From contig CADCDV010000003.1 in assembly GCA_902800255.1 (NCBI GenBank), positions 1 through 14,229 of the forward strand: DNA of 14,229 nucleotides, read 5' to 3'. Below the pieces are notes generated by a model that worked only from the letters and a program-made list of their open reading frames with translations, had not been told where the DNA came from and ran no database searches. Source of the stretch: an uncultured Erysipelotrichaceae bacterium. GTDB taxonomy: Bacteria > Bacillota_I > Bacilli_A > RFN20 > CAG-826. A program made the translations under genes and the position numbers. This document shows, in pieces, positions 6,617-13,800 of the stretch; positions within the stretch are counted from its first letter, which is position 1, and each line of letters opens with the position of its first letter.

Positions 6617-6712
6617 GAAATAAAGGGAACATAGTTTAAAGCAGCGGTCATAAGAATGGGCCAGATGTTTGATCCTTTGTTTTCCGATGCTTGGCTAGAT
6701 TGGAGGAGACCT

Positions 6713-7051
6713 ATGGACATCAGTAAAATCGTTGGCCAAAAAGTTGTTACGGCCGACGGCGAAACCCTCACCATCATGAACCTAGACGGACAGTACCTCC
6801 AACTGAGCAATGGGAAGCTCTACTCTTTTGAACTTGCCCACAATAACGGATTCATCAAATTCAAAGAAGCGGCAATGCAAAAAGAAGTGAAAGAGCACTT
6901 CGAAGACGAAAGCAAAAAGAAAGAAGAGAATCTCCAGAAGCAAAAAGAACTCGAAGAGAAGTTCCTCAAAGAGCAGATGGAGAAAAGAAAGAAGCGCCTT
7001 GAAGCGCAAGCCCCTCAGAAACCAGCGAAAAAGAACTCGAAACGCGCTTAG
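6713..7051 (+). CDS. Small protein with an N-terminal beta domain and a Lys/Glu-rich coiled coil
   Basis: The protein has 112 residues. Positions 1-52 (MDISKIVGQKVVTADGETLT to FIKFKE) have the alternating pattern of a small beta barrel. They resemble the short 'G-x-G-x-V ... V-x-F' modules found next to some Firmicutes helicase-like proteins, a resemblance from memory only. Positions 53-98 are almost entirely Lys, Glu, Gln and hydrophobics in heptad-like order, predicting a coiled coil. The last 14 residues are basic (KPAKKNSKRA). Start 6713 is chosen over 6656 because GGAGGAG (6702-6708) lies just upstream. The basic tail suggests nucleic acid or ribosome contact, which is inference. No known gene name fits. 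Confidence 0.8.
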   Translation: MDISKIVGQKVVTADGETLTIMNLDGQYLQLSNGKLYSFELAHNNGFIKFKEAAMQKEVKEHFEDESKKKEENLQKQKELEEKFLKEQMEKRKKRLEAQAPQKPAKKNSKRA

Positions 7052-7086
7052 TAGCGGAAGTCGTTAATTCATAAATATTTTTTCAT

Positions 7087-7104
7087 CGTCGAGAGACGTT
7101 TTTT
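7087..7104 (+). terminator. Short GNRA-loop terminator
   Basis: CGTC (7087-7090) and GACG (7095-7098) close a GAGA tetraloop, a stable GNRA loop, and six T residues follow (7099-7104). The stem has only 4 bp, so efficiency is uncertain, but it sits correctly between the coiled-coil gene and the next gene. Confidence 0.55.
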
Positions 7105-7112
7105 CTTCCACG

Positions 7113-7126
7113 TTCATATATATGAA
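7113..7126 (+). promoter_or_regulatory. 14-base perfect palindrome before the DUF1846 gene, possible operator
   Basis: TTCATATATATGAA (7113-7126) is a perfect palindrome. A -10-like TATATT follows at 7130-7135, and the gene starts at 7164. It lies where a repressor or activator could bind. It is A/T-rich, so chance or simple sequence cannot be excluded. Confidence 0.35.
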
Positions 7127-7163
7127 GTGTATATTAATCTAGTATTCTAGAGGGGCTGCACAT

Positions 7164-8648
7164 ATGGCTAAGATAGCGTTCGATTGCGAGAAATATTTGA
7201 AAGTTCAAAGAGAGAACATCCAAAAGAGAATCGCCTCCTTTGGTGACAAACTCTACCTTGAATTCGGTGGCAAACTCTTCGACGACTATCACGCCAGCAG
7301 AGTCCTTCCAGGATTTAAGCCAGACACCAAGCTCCACATGCTTTTAGGCATGAAGAACAAGGTTGAAGTCGTCATCGTCGTCAATTCCAACGATATCAAT
7401 ACCAACAAAGTCAGAAATGACCTTGGAATCACCTATCAAGCCGAAGTCGAAAGACTTATTGAGGCCTACAACGAAGTTGAGCTCTATGTCAGCAGCGTCG
7501 TTTTCTCTTTCTATCAGCCTCTTCCACTCGTCGATGCCTTCATCACCAAGCTCACTAACAGTGGAATGAAGGTCTACAAACATTACGAAATCAATGGCTA
7601 TCCAAGCAACATCCCTGTCGTTTGCTCTGAGGAAGGCCTTGGAAGAAACGAATACATTGAGACGACTAGACCAATCATCGTCGTCACCGCTCCAGGCCCA
7701 GGAAGCGGAAAGATGGCAACCTGCCTCTCTCAGCTTTATCACGACAATAAGCGTGGTATCCGTGCTGGCTACGCCAAATACGAAAGCTTCCCAGTCTGGA
7801 ATCTTCCATTAAAGCACCCAGTCAACCTTGCTTATGAGGCCGCAACCGCTGATTTGGAAGACGTCAACATGATTGACCCATATCACCTCGAAGCCTATGG
7901 CAAACAAGCCGTTAACTATAACCGCGATGTCGAGACCTTCCCTCTCCTCAAAGCCATTTTCGAGAAGATCTATGGCAAGAGCCCATACAACTCACCAACC
8001 GATATGGGTGTCAACATGATCGGCTTTGCCATCAAAAACGAAGAGGCCGCTATCGAAGCCTCCAAAGCCGAAATCATCCGTAGATATTACCAAGCCAAGA
8101 AGAACTGCTTCCTTGGTAAGTTCAAAGATGATGCCGTCACCAAAGAAGAGATGCTTATGAACACTCTTGGCATCAGCACAGCCGACCGTAAGGTCGTTGC
8201 CGCTTGCCTTAAGAAAGAGGAACTCACTGGTGTCCCATGCTGCGCTCTCGAACTTCCTAACAAGAAGATCGTCTGCGGCAAGAGATCCCCATTATTCGGT
8301 TCCTCTGCGGCAGTGCTTCTCAACGCCCTTAAGATTCTTGCCAAGATCGATGACAAGATCCCGCTTATCTCCCCAGAGGTCATTAAGCCTATCCAAGATC
8401 TCAAGGTTAATTCCCTTAATAACCACAACCCAAGGCTCCACGCCGAAGAGGTTCTCATCGCCCTTGCCATTCAGGCCAACAGTAACCCTCTTGCGAAGAT
8501 CGCTCTCCAGCAGCTTCCAAAATTAAAAGGCTGCCAGGTTCACTCCTCAGTCATCCTTCAGGAAACCGACTTCAACACTTTCAAGAAACTTGGCATCGAC
8601 GTCACCGAAGAAGCTGTCAGCAGAGCGCATCGTCTCTACACAAAATAA
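7164..8648 (+). CDS. UPF0371 / DUF1846 family protein
   Basis: This 494-residue soluble protein matches the DUF1846 family in length and in many family motifs, recognised from memory. The N-terminal part (1-165) looks alpha/beta. A glycine-rich phosphate-binding-type loop, TAPGPGSGKMATCLSQLYHD, spans 175-194. Conserved stretches follow at IDPYHLEAYGKQAVNYNRDV (237-256) and YNSPTDMGVNM (275-285), with HNPRLHAEEVLIALAI near the C-terminus. Structures of the family exist from structural genomics, but to my knowledge no reaction is firmly established; the GPGSGK loop suggests nucleotide or phosphate binding. GAGGGG (7150-7155) precedes the ATG by 8 bases. The gene is a single transcription unit ended by a strong terminator. 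Confidence 0.92.
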   Translation: MAKIAFDCEKYLKVQRENIQKRIASFGDKLYLEFGGKLFDDYHASRVLPGFKPDTKLHMLLGMKNKVEVVIVVNSNDINTNKVRNDLGITYQAEVERLIEAYNEVELYVSSVVFSFYQPLPLVDAFITKLTNSGMKVYKHYEINGYPSNIPVVCSEEGLGRNEYIETTRPIIVVTAPGPGSGKMATCLSQLYHDNKRGIRAGYAKYESFPVWNLPLKHPVNLAYEAATADLEDVNMIDPYHLEAYGKQAVNYNRDVETFPLLKAIFEKIYGKSPYNSPTDMGVNMIGFAIKNEEAAIEASKAEIIRRYYQAKKNCFLGKFKDDAVTKEEMLMNTLGISTADRKVVAACLKKEELTGVPCCALELPNKKIVCGKRSPLFGSSAAVLLNALKILAKIDDKIPLISPEVIKPIQDLKVNSLNNHNPRLHAEEVLIALAIQANSNPLAKIALQQLPKLKGCQVHSSVILQETDFNTFKKLGIDVTEEAVSRAHRLYTK

Positions 8649-8661
8649 CAGCGAATTATAA

Positions 8662-8695
8662 AAAAGCCCCTGCAAATCGCGGGGCTTTTCTTTTT
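8662..8695. terminator. Bidirectional terminator between convergent genes
   Basis: AAAAGCCCC (8662-8670) and GGGGCTTTT (8681-8689) form a perfect 9 bp stem with a 10-base loop. T residues follow on the + strand. A residues at 8658-8665 serve as the U-run for the minus-strand gene that stops at 8694. Confidence 0.9.
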
Positions 8696-9239
8696 AAATG
8701 CCTTTAGTTCCGTGCTCGATTCTTGCTAAGGCTTCTTCACCTAGGAGAACCCTCACGATATTGGAAGCAAACTCAATCGTGTAATTCATTGAGCGGCCTG
8801 TGACGAGGTCTCCATCGATGACTGAACCCTTATCTATATAATTGCCATTACCTTTTTGGAAGCCAGGGAAGCAGACGTAATTCTTCCCATCCAAGTAACC
8901 TAGCTCACCAAGGATAGAAGGGGCAGCGCAGATCGCGTAATACTTCTTTCCTAAATCATGGAACTTCTTAATCATCTCTATAGCAGCAGGGGAGTTCTTG
9001 ATGTTCTCGACTCCTACTTTGCCACCAGGGAGAACGATGAAGTCATAATCTTCTGCCTTAATATCTTTAAGGAAAGCGAGAGCCTCAACCTTAAGGCCCA
9101 TAGAACTCTTAACGAAAAGCGAGTCTGAGATTGAGACGTATGTGACTTCGATCTCGTGAGTCCTAGTTAATATGTCATGCGTGGAAATGGCTTCGGTCTC
9201 TTCAAAGCCATCCGCTAAAAGCATTAGTCCTTTAATCAT
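8694..9239 (-). CDS. DJ-1/PfpI family protein (class I glutamine amidotransferase-like fold)
   Basis: This 181-residue cytoplasmic protein has the hallmarks of the DJ-1/ThiJ branch. Glu16 lies in GFEETE (human DJ-1 Glu18), LPGG is at 70-73, and the nucleophile-elbow cysteine Cys104 is in AICAAP (human DJ-1 Cys106). The length is typical of single-domain members. Relatives include protein and methylglyoxal-adduct repair enzymes, chaperones and redox sensors, and the exact activity cannot be read from sequence. The start has GAGG about 9 bases upstream and an extended -10 promoter (TGTTATAAT) directly behind the enolase terminator, so it is transcribed on its own. Despite the ThiJ name, nothing links it to the thiamine gene nearby. 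Confidence 0.93.
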   Translation of the reverse strand: MIKGLMLLADGFEETEAISTHDILTRTHEIEVTYVSISDSLFVKSSMGLKVEALAFLKDIKAEDYDFIVLPGGKVGVENIKNSPAAIEMIKKFHDLGKKYYAICAAPSILGELGYLDGKNYVCFPGFQKGNGNYIDKGSVIDGDLVTGRSMNYTIEFASNIVRVLLGEEALARIEHGTKGI

Positions 9240-9258
9240 GGTTATTACCTCAATGAGG

Positions 9259-9267
9259 ATTATAACA
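9259..9267 (-). promoter_or_regulatory. Extended -10 promoter of the DJ-1 family gene
   Basis: The minus strand reads TGTTATAAT, a perfect extended -10 (TGnTATAAT) that needs no strong -35, and none is evident. The predicted start is near 9252, leaving a short leader with GAGG before the ATG at 9239. The element directly abuts the enolase terminator's U-run. Confidence 0.7.
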
Positions 9268-9296
9268 AAAAAGGAGCCGTTTTGATTCGGCTCCTT
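9265..9296 (-). terminator. Enolase terminator
   Basis: On the minus strand AAGGAGCCG (9288-9296) pairs with CGGCTCCTT (9271-9279) as a perfect 9 bp stem with an 8-base loop. A run of T residues follows, overlapping the next promoter. It ends 16 bases beyond the enolase stop. Confidence 0.9.
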
Positions 9297-9312
9297 AGTG
9301 TTTCAAGAGAAC

Positions 9313-10704
<1,392 letters not shown>

Positions 10705-10784
10705 ATAGGTTATTTTCTCCTTTTTCAATTCACAATCTGCTTTTTCAAAGCAAGAAGAATTATAAAGCAAATGATTATCTTCCT

Positions 10785-10803
10785 CCACAATTATTGATTG
10801 TGG
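10785..10803. promoter_or_regulatory. Inverted repeat between the divergent eno and uracil-DNA glycosylase genes
   Basis: CCACAAT (10785-10791) and ATTGTGG (10797-10803) are perfect inverted copies separated by TATTG. TATAAT on the minus strand (10759-10764) and CATAAT on the + strand (10824-10829) lie symmetrically, each 20 bases from a TTGTGG arm. The spacing is long for -35 boxes, so an operator or activator site for both genes is at least as likely. A short hairpin is the alternative. Confidence 0.45.
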
Positions 10804-10836
10804 GCTTTTGAAAGCAAAACACCCATAATGGTAAAG

Positions 10837-11502
10837 ATGATCAAAGATTGGAAAGAACTGTTCGATAAAGTGGCAGGGGAAGAATACTCAGCTTCTTTGC
10901 ATCGTTTCCTTGATGCTGAATATGATGCGCATGTCGTTTATCCGCCTAGGGACATGATGTTCCAGGCTTTTAAGTTCACAAACCCAAAGACTCTTAAGGT
11001 CGTGGTTATTGGCCAAGATCCATATCACAACCCAGGTGAGGCTATGGGCATGTCATTCAGTGTTCCTAGAGGCATAGATATTCCGCCTTCCCTTATAAAT
11101 ATTTATAAAGAGATCGAAAAAGACATCGGCTGCAAGATGAACTTCGACAATGGAGACTTAACTCCTTGGGCCGAACAGGGCGTTCTTCTTCTTAACGCAT
11201 ATCTGTCCGTGAGGGCAGGTGTGCCTCTTTCGCATGTGCGTCCAGAGTATGACAAGTTCATGGACGATGTTTTGAGATATGTCGAAAGTCTTGATCAACC
11301 TGTTGTTTATATGCTCTGGGGAGGATTCGCCAAGAAGTACGCTTCAAAGGTTACGAACCCAAAGCATATCGTTCTCTCATCGGTCCATCCTTCACCGTTA
11401 TCCGCGAATAGGGGAGGCTGGTTTGGAAAGCATCTTTTCAGTCAGTGCAACGCCTATTTGACTGAAAGCGGTACCACACCTATTGACTGGCAAATAAAGT
11501 GA
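10837..11502 (+). CDS. ung: Uracil-DNA glycosylase, family 1
   Basis: The enzyme removes uracil from DNA as the first step of base excision repair. The 221-residue chain has all family-1 motifs: GQDPYH with catalytic Asp61 (E. coli Asp64), PPSLINIYKEI (83-93), GVLLLNAYLSVR (115-126) and the DNA-intercalation loop HPSPLSANRGGWFG with His184 (E. coli His187). It ends with PIDW near the C-terminus. The length is typical. ATG 10837 (MIKDWKELF) is preferred, and ATG 10828 (MVKMIKDW) is an equally Shine-Dalgarno-poor alternative. A CATAAT hexamer at 10824-10829 would put the transcript start almost exactly on the 10837 ATG, so the mRNA may be leaderless. A TPP riboswitch begins a few bases after the TGA stop with no terminator between, so read-through into the thiamine gene is possible. 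Confidence 0.95.
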   Translation: MIKDWKELFDKVAGEEYSASLHRFLDAEYDAHVVYPPRDMMFQAFKFTNPKTLKVVVIGQDPYHNPGEAMGMSFSVPRGIDIPPSLINIYKEIEKDIGCKMNFDNGDLTPWAEQGVLLLNAYLSVRAGVPLSHVRPEYDKFMDDVLRYVESLDQPVVYMLWGGFAKKYASKVTNPKHIVLSSVHPSPLSANRGGWFGKHLFSQCNAYLTESGTTPIDWQIK

Positions 11503-11510
11503 GATAAACT
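11483..11510 (+). promoter_or_regulatory. Candidate promoter of the riboswitch-thiamine transporter unit
   Basis: TTGACT (11483-11488, one base from consensus) and TAAACT (11505-11510) are 16 bases apart and lie in the last codons of the uracil-DNA glycosylase gene. The predicted start near 11517 would cut into the 5' strand of the aptamer's outermost stem, so either P1 is short or the real promoter lies elsewhere. Confidence 0.35.
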
Positions 11511-11599
11511 ATTCGAGACCGGAGCCACCAGTAAGTTGGCTGAGAGGAGTCTTCTTCGACTCGACGGAACCTGATCCAGGTAATGCTGGCGGAGGTAGT
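11508..11599 (+). ncRNA. TPP (THI-box) riboswitch aptamer
   Basis: The aptamer binds thiamine pyrophosphate and turns the downstream gene off. Diagnostic elements are GCCA pairing with TGGC followed by CTGAGA (11540-11545) and a variable stem GAGTC/GACTC (11547-11562). These are followed by AACCTGATC and the CCAG-GTAATG-CTGG stem-loop (11576-11589), then GCGGAGG. The closing helix P1 probably includes ACTA (11508-11511) with TAGT (11596-11599) plus a few pairs near 11518-11520. The boundaries are approximate by a few bases. It directly precedes a ThiT-type thiamine transporter gene, the expected target. Confidence 0.93.
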
Positions 11600-11612
11600 G
11601 TGTTTATTCATT

Positions 11613-11643
11613 CCTTCGTATTCAGGTACGGAGGTATTTTTTT
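11613..11643 (+). promoter_or_regulatory. Riboswitch expression platform: hairpin containing the Shine-Dalgarno sequence
   Basis: CCTTCGTA (11613-11620) pairs with TACGGAGG (11627-11634) as 8 bp with one G-U pair around TTCAGG. The right arm holds the GGAGG ribosome binding site, and TATTTTTTT then runs into the ATG, so the hairpin could block translation and also end transcription. The competing partner is GCGGAGG (11589-11595) in the aptamer's 3' strand, which can pair with CCTTCGT when TPP is absent. This explains the OFF-with-TPP logic. Confidence 0.7.
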
Positions 11644-12636
11644 ATGGAAAACGAACAAACCAATGTTCAAAGCGGTTCAAAAACCGCAAAATCCTGGACA
11701 AATCTCGTCTCGATTGTCCTAAGCGTCCTTGCAATTGCTTCTTTGCTTTTGCCACTTCTCAAGTATGAAATCTCGGACGATGTTGATGGTTTCCTCTTTA
11801 TGTGGGACCTCTTTGGAGCTAGCGCTTTCCAGTATGTGTTTGTCGCTGCCTTTGCTCTTCTTGTCATCGCTTTACCTTTAGTGATATTTGGTAAGGATAT
11901 TCCTGCTTGCGAATCAGGTGCGGTTCTTTCTCTTCTACTTGGCGCCGCTCTCTTATTCTTGGTTCCAAGCACCTATAACGAAACCATGCATGCCGAGACC
12001 GAACTTTTCACTGGTCTTGCCCTCTCCTTCTCCTTTGCTATTGCCGCGGCCGTCTTCTCCATCAGCCACTCATTCCAGAAGATGCCTATGACAATCCGCA
12101 GCATGGCTGAAGACGCCATCTTCATCGCCACAGCCTTCGCCTTAAACTTCCTTAAGATCCCAGTAGGTCCAACTGGTGGTTCCATCAACCTCCAAATGCT
12201 TCCTTTATTTATCATTGCTTTAAGACACGGCCCATTCCACGGACTCGTTTGTGGTGGCATCGTCTACGGTCTTCTTACTTGCTTCACTGATGGTTGGGGA
12301 TTCGCCTGCTACCCGTTCGACTATCTCATCGGTTTTGGCTCTGTCGCCGTTCTTGGTTTCTTCAAACCTCTTATCGTTGGCAAAGACCAGGAATTCTACA
12401 ACGTAAAAGGTTTAATCTTTATTGCTGTCGGCGGCATTCTTGCGACCTGTGTCAGACTTCTTGGCAGCACCATTAGCTCTGTTGTCATTTGGGAAACAAG
12501 CTTTGTTGAAGCCCTTGCATACAACGCCGGCTACATCCCAGCAAGTGGCGCTGCCGCCTTCCTTATTCTCATGGCAATCTATGGCCCATTACTCAGGGTT
12601 AATAGACGTTTCCCAGTCGAAGAACAAGGAAATTAA
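11644..12636 (+). CDS. thiT: ThiT-like ECF transporter S component for thiamine, with an extra N-terminal membrane domain
   Basis: The protein binds thiamine and delivers it through the shared ECF module (EcfA, EcfA' and EcfT), which is not encoded in this window. Residues 151-330 form a complete S component of about 180 residues. Recognisable parts are MAEDAIFIATAFALNFLKIPVGPTGGSINLQMLPLFIIALRHGP (154-197), a glycine-rich helix (GLVCGGIVYGLLTC) and YPFDYLIGFGSVAVLGF, with further helices to the end. Known ThiT proteins are close to this length alone. Here about 150 residues precede it, with probable helices near 19-39, 62-84, 93-109 and 121-141, so the protein has about ten helices. The role of this extension is unknown. 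The TPP riboswitch supports thiamine as substrate. GGAGG (11630-11634) lies 9 bases before the ATG, within the regulated hairpin. Confidence 0.88.
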   Translation: MENEQTNVQSGSKTAKSWTNLVSIVLSVLAIASLLLPLLKYEISDDVDGFLFMWDLFGASAFQYVFVAAFALLVIALPLVIFGKDIPACESGAVLSLLLGAALLFLVPSTYNETMHAETELFTGLALSFSFAIAAAVFSISHSFQKMPMTIRSMAEDAIFIATAFALNFLKIPVGPTGGSINLQMLPLFIIALRHGPFHGLVCGGIVYGLLTCFTDGWGFACYPFDYLIGFGSVAVLGFFKPLIVGKDQEFYNVKGLIFIAVGGILATCVRLLGSTISSVVIWETSFVEALAYNAGYIPASGAAAFLILMAIYGPLLRVNRRFPVEEQGN

Positions 12637-12658
12637 TTTATTAATTTGCTCGATATTG

Positions 12659-12667
12659 TGTTATAGT
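12659..12667 (+). promoter_or_regulatory. Extended -10 promoter
   Basis: TGTTATAGT (12659-12667) matches the extended -10 form TGnTATAnT. No convincing -35 box is present at 16-18 bases. It lies 23 bases before the ATG at 12691 and would give a leader of about 17 bases. No terminator is seen after the thiamine gene, so read-through from there may also contribute. Confidence 0.55.
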
Positions 12668-12690
12668 GCCCTAGACGAAAGGCATTATTT

Positions 12691-13782
12691 ATGACCGATA
12701 TTGAAGAAAAGAAAAATGACGGAGTCGAAGAAGAAAGCGACTTCGCCGACGAAATAAAACCAGTCGTAGAACCAGCTCCTGCCCCAGAGGTCAAAGAGGA
12801 GCCAGAAGATCAAATTGATCTTCACGCTGAAGAAGCAGAAGAAGAGCCTCAACCAGAGCCAGCTCCTGCTCAAAAAGGAAAGATCACCATCGAATACCCA
12901 GACGAGAACCTCGGCAATGTCGAGCTTGCTCGTCAGGAGTTCTATAAGGTCTACCACAGATCAAACATCGTTAAGTGGATCGTCACTGCTTTTTGTTTGA
13001 TCCTCATTGTCTGTGGCTGGCTCATTCCAAACGCCATCGAAGCCCTTAAAGAAGCTTCAATGATCATCGCCCTCAGCGCTTGCGGCGTTGGCCTTGTCGC
13101 CCTCCTTGTTTTCAACTACTTCTGGAAGAAGAAGGTTCAGACTGCGATGAACCGTTACTTCCGCCAATACTACGAAGGCACGAACGCCTATGTCTTCCCA
13201 TTCCCAGAAAACGTGAACCTTCAAGGAAGCATCGATAACAAGATCGAGCCAGAGGAGCTTAAGAACTGCAACCTCTACAAAGACATCGGAAAGGTTGGCA
13301 GCCGTGCCACCTACACCTTCGAGTACATGGGCAAGACCGTGAAGGTCTGCGATGCAGCCGCTCAGGTTGTCGTCGGCAAAGCCCTTCGTACCGTTTTCGT
13401 TGGCAAATATCTCTACACCACCAACAACTACAAAGGATCCGACATCCTTATCTACTTCAAAGGCAACAAGAGAGCCCTTCCTCCAACTAACTTAGCTGGC
13501 AGAAAGGTTTTCTCTGATTCCAAGAACATCGTCATTTATGGCGACAAAGGCACCGAGAAAGTCATCACCGCTAAGGTGAGAGAAGCCTTAAACGAATTCA
13601 AGACCAACAAGATTTTTGTCGATATGGCCATTTCTATTCGTGAAGGCATGACTTATTTCGCGATGGGTTATGAAGATGACTTAATGGTCATCGCCCTTGA
13701 GAAACCATTCGATCCAAGACCGACTGTCCAATACGCCGGTGACTTAAAAAAGGTTCTTAATCTCATCGCTCTGCTGAAATAA
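12691..13782 (+). CDS. Membrane protein with acidic Pro/Glu-rich tail, two helices and a DUF3137-like soluble domain
   Basis: The 363-residue protein starts with a disordered, acidic Pro/Ala/Glu-rich region (1-62). A short segment (63-92) precedes two membrane helices (about 93-113 and 123-145) with a short loop between them. The mainly beta C-terminal domain (146-363) contains GSRATYTFEYMGKTVKVCDA, VFVGKYLYTT, DILIYFKG and DDLMVIALEKPFDPRP. The two-helix plus soluble-domain layout, with a 'G-K-x-V' strand and an F-x-G-K/L strand, recalls DUF3137 proteins; this is a tentative memory-based match. By topology both termini should be cytoplasmic. A weak AAAGG lies about 10 bases before the ATG. 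The PiT transporter gene starts 18 bases after its stop, which may make them an operon. Confidence 0.85.
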   Translation: MTDIEEKKNDGVEEESDFADEIKPVVEPAPAPEVKEEPEDQIDLHAEEAEEEPQPEPAPAQKGKITIEYPDENLGNVELARQEFYKVYHRSNIVKWIVTAFCLILIVCGWLIPNAIEALKEASMIIALSACGVGLVALLVFNYFWKKKVQTAMNRYFRQYYEGTNAYVFPFPENVNLQGSIDNKIEPEELKNCNLYKDIGKVGSRATYTFEYMGKTVKVCDAAAQVVVGKALRTVFVGKYLYTTNNYKGSDILIYFKGNKRALPPTNLAGRKVFSDSKNIVIYGDKGTEKVITAKVREALNEFKTNKIFVDMAISIREGMTYFAMGYEDDLMVIALEKPFDPRPTVQYAGDLKKVLNLIALLK

Positions 13783-13788
13783 TCCATT

Positions 13789-13794
13789 TAAAAT
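13789..13794 (+). promoter_or_regulatory. Candidate -10 box placing a transcript start on the PiT start codon
   Basis: TAAAAT (13789-13794) ends 6 bases before the ATG at 13801, exactly the usual distance from a -10 box to a transcription start. No Shine-Dalgarno sequence is present in the 18-base gap. A leaderless mRNA would fit, but the gap is A/T-rich and such a hexamer is easily found by chance. Confidence 0.3.
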
Positions 13795-13800
13795 TTCTAT

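Noticed and set aside
6656..6712. An earlier ATG for the coiled-coil protein
   Set aside because: No SD is present before it, whereas GGAGGAG lies just before the ATG at 6713. The extra 19 residues do not look like part of the beta module.
8694..9239. A thiamine role for the DJ-1 family gene because of the family's old name ThiJ
   Set aside because: The name does not reflect a thiamine biosynthetic role, the gene has its own promoter and terminator, and it is on the opposite strand from the TPP-regulated gene.
10705..10788. A 28-codon N-terminal extension of enolase
   Set aside because: The extension does not resemble enolase, and AAGGAG precedes the internal MPFIESIHARQI start, where enolases normally begin.
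12631..12646. A/T-only inverted repeat after the thiamine transporter gene
   Set aside because: A pure A/T stem without a following T-run would not terminate transcription, and such palindromes are common by chance in A/T-rich gaps.
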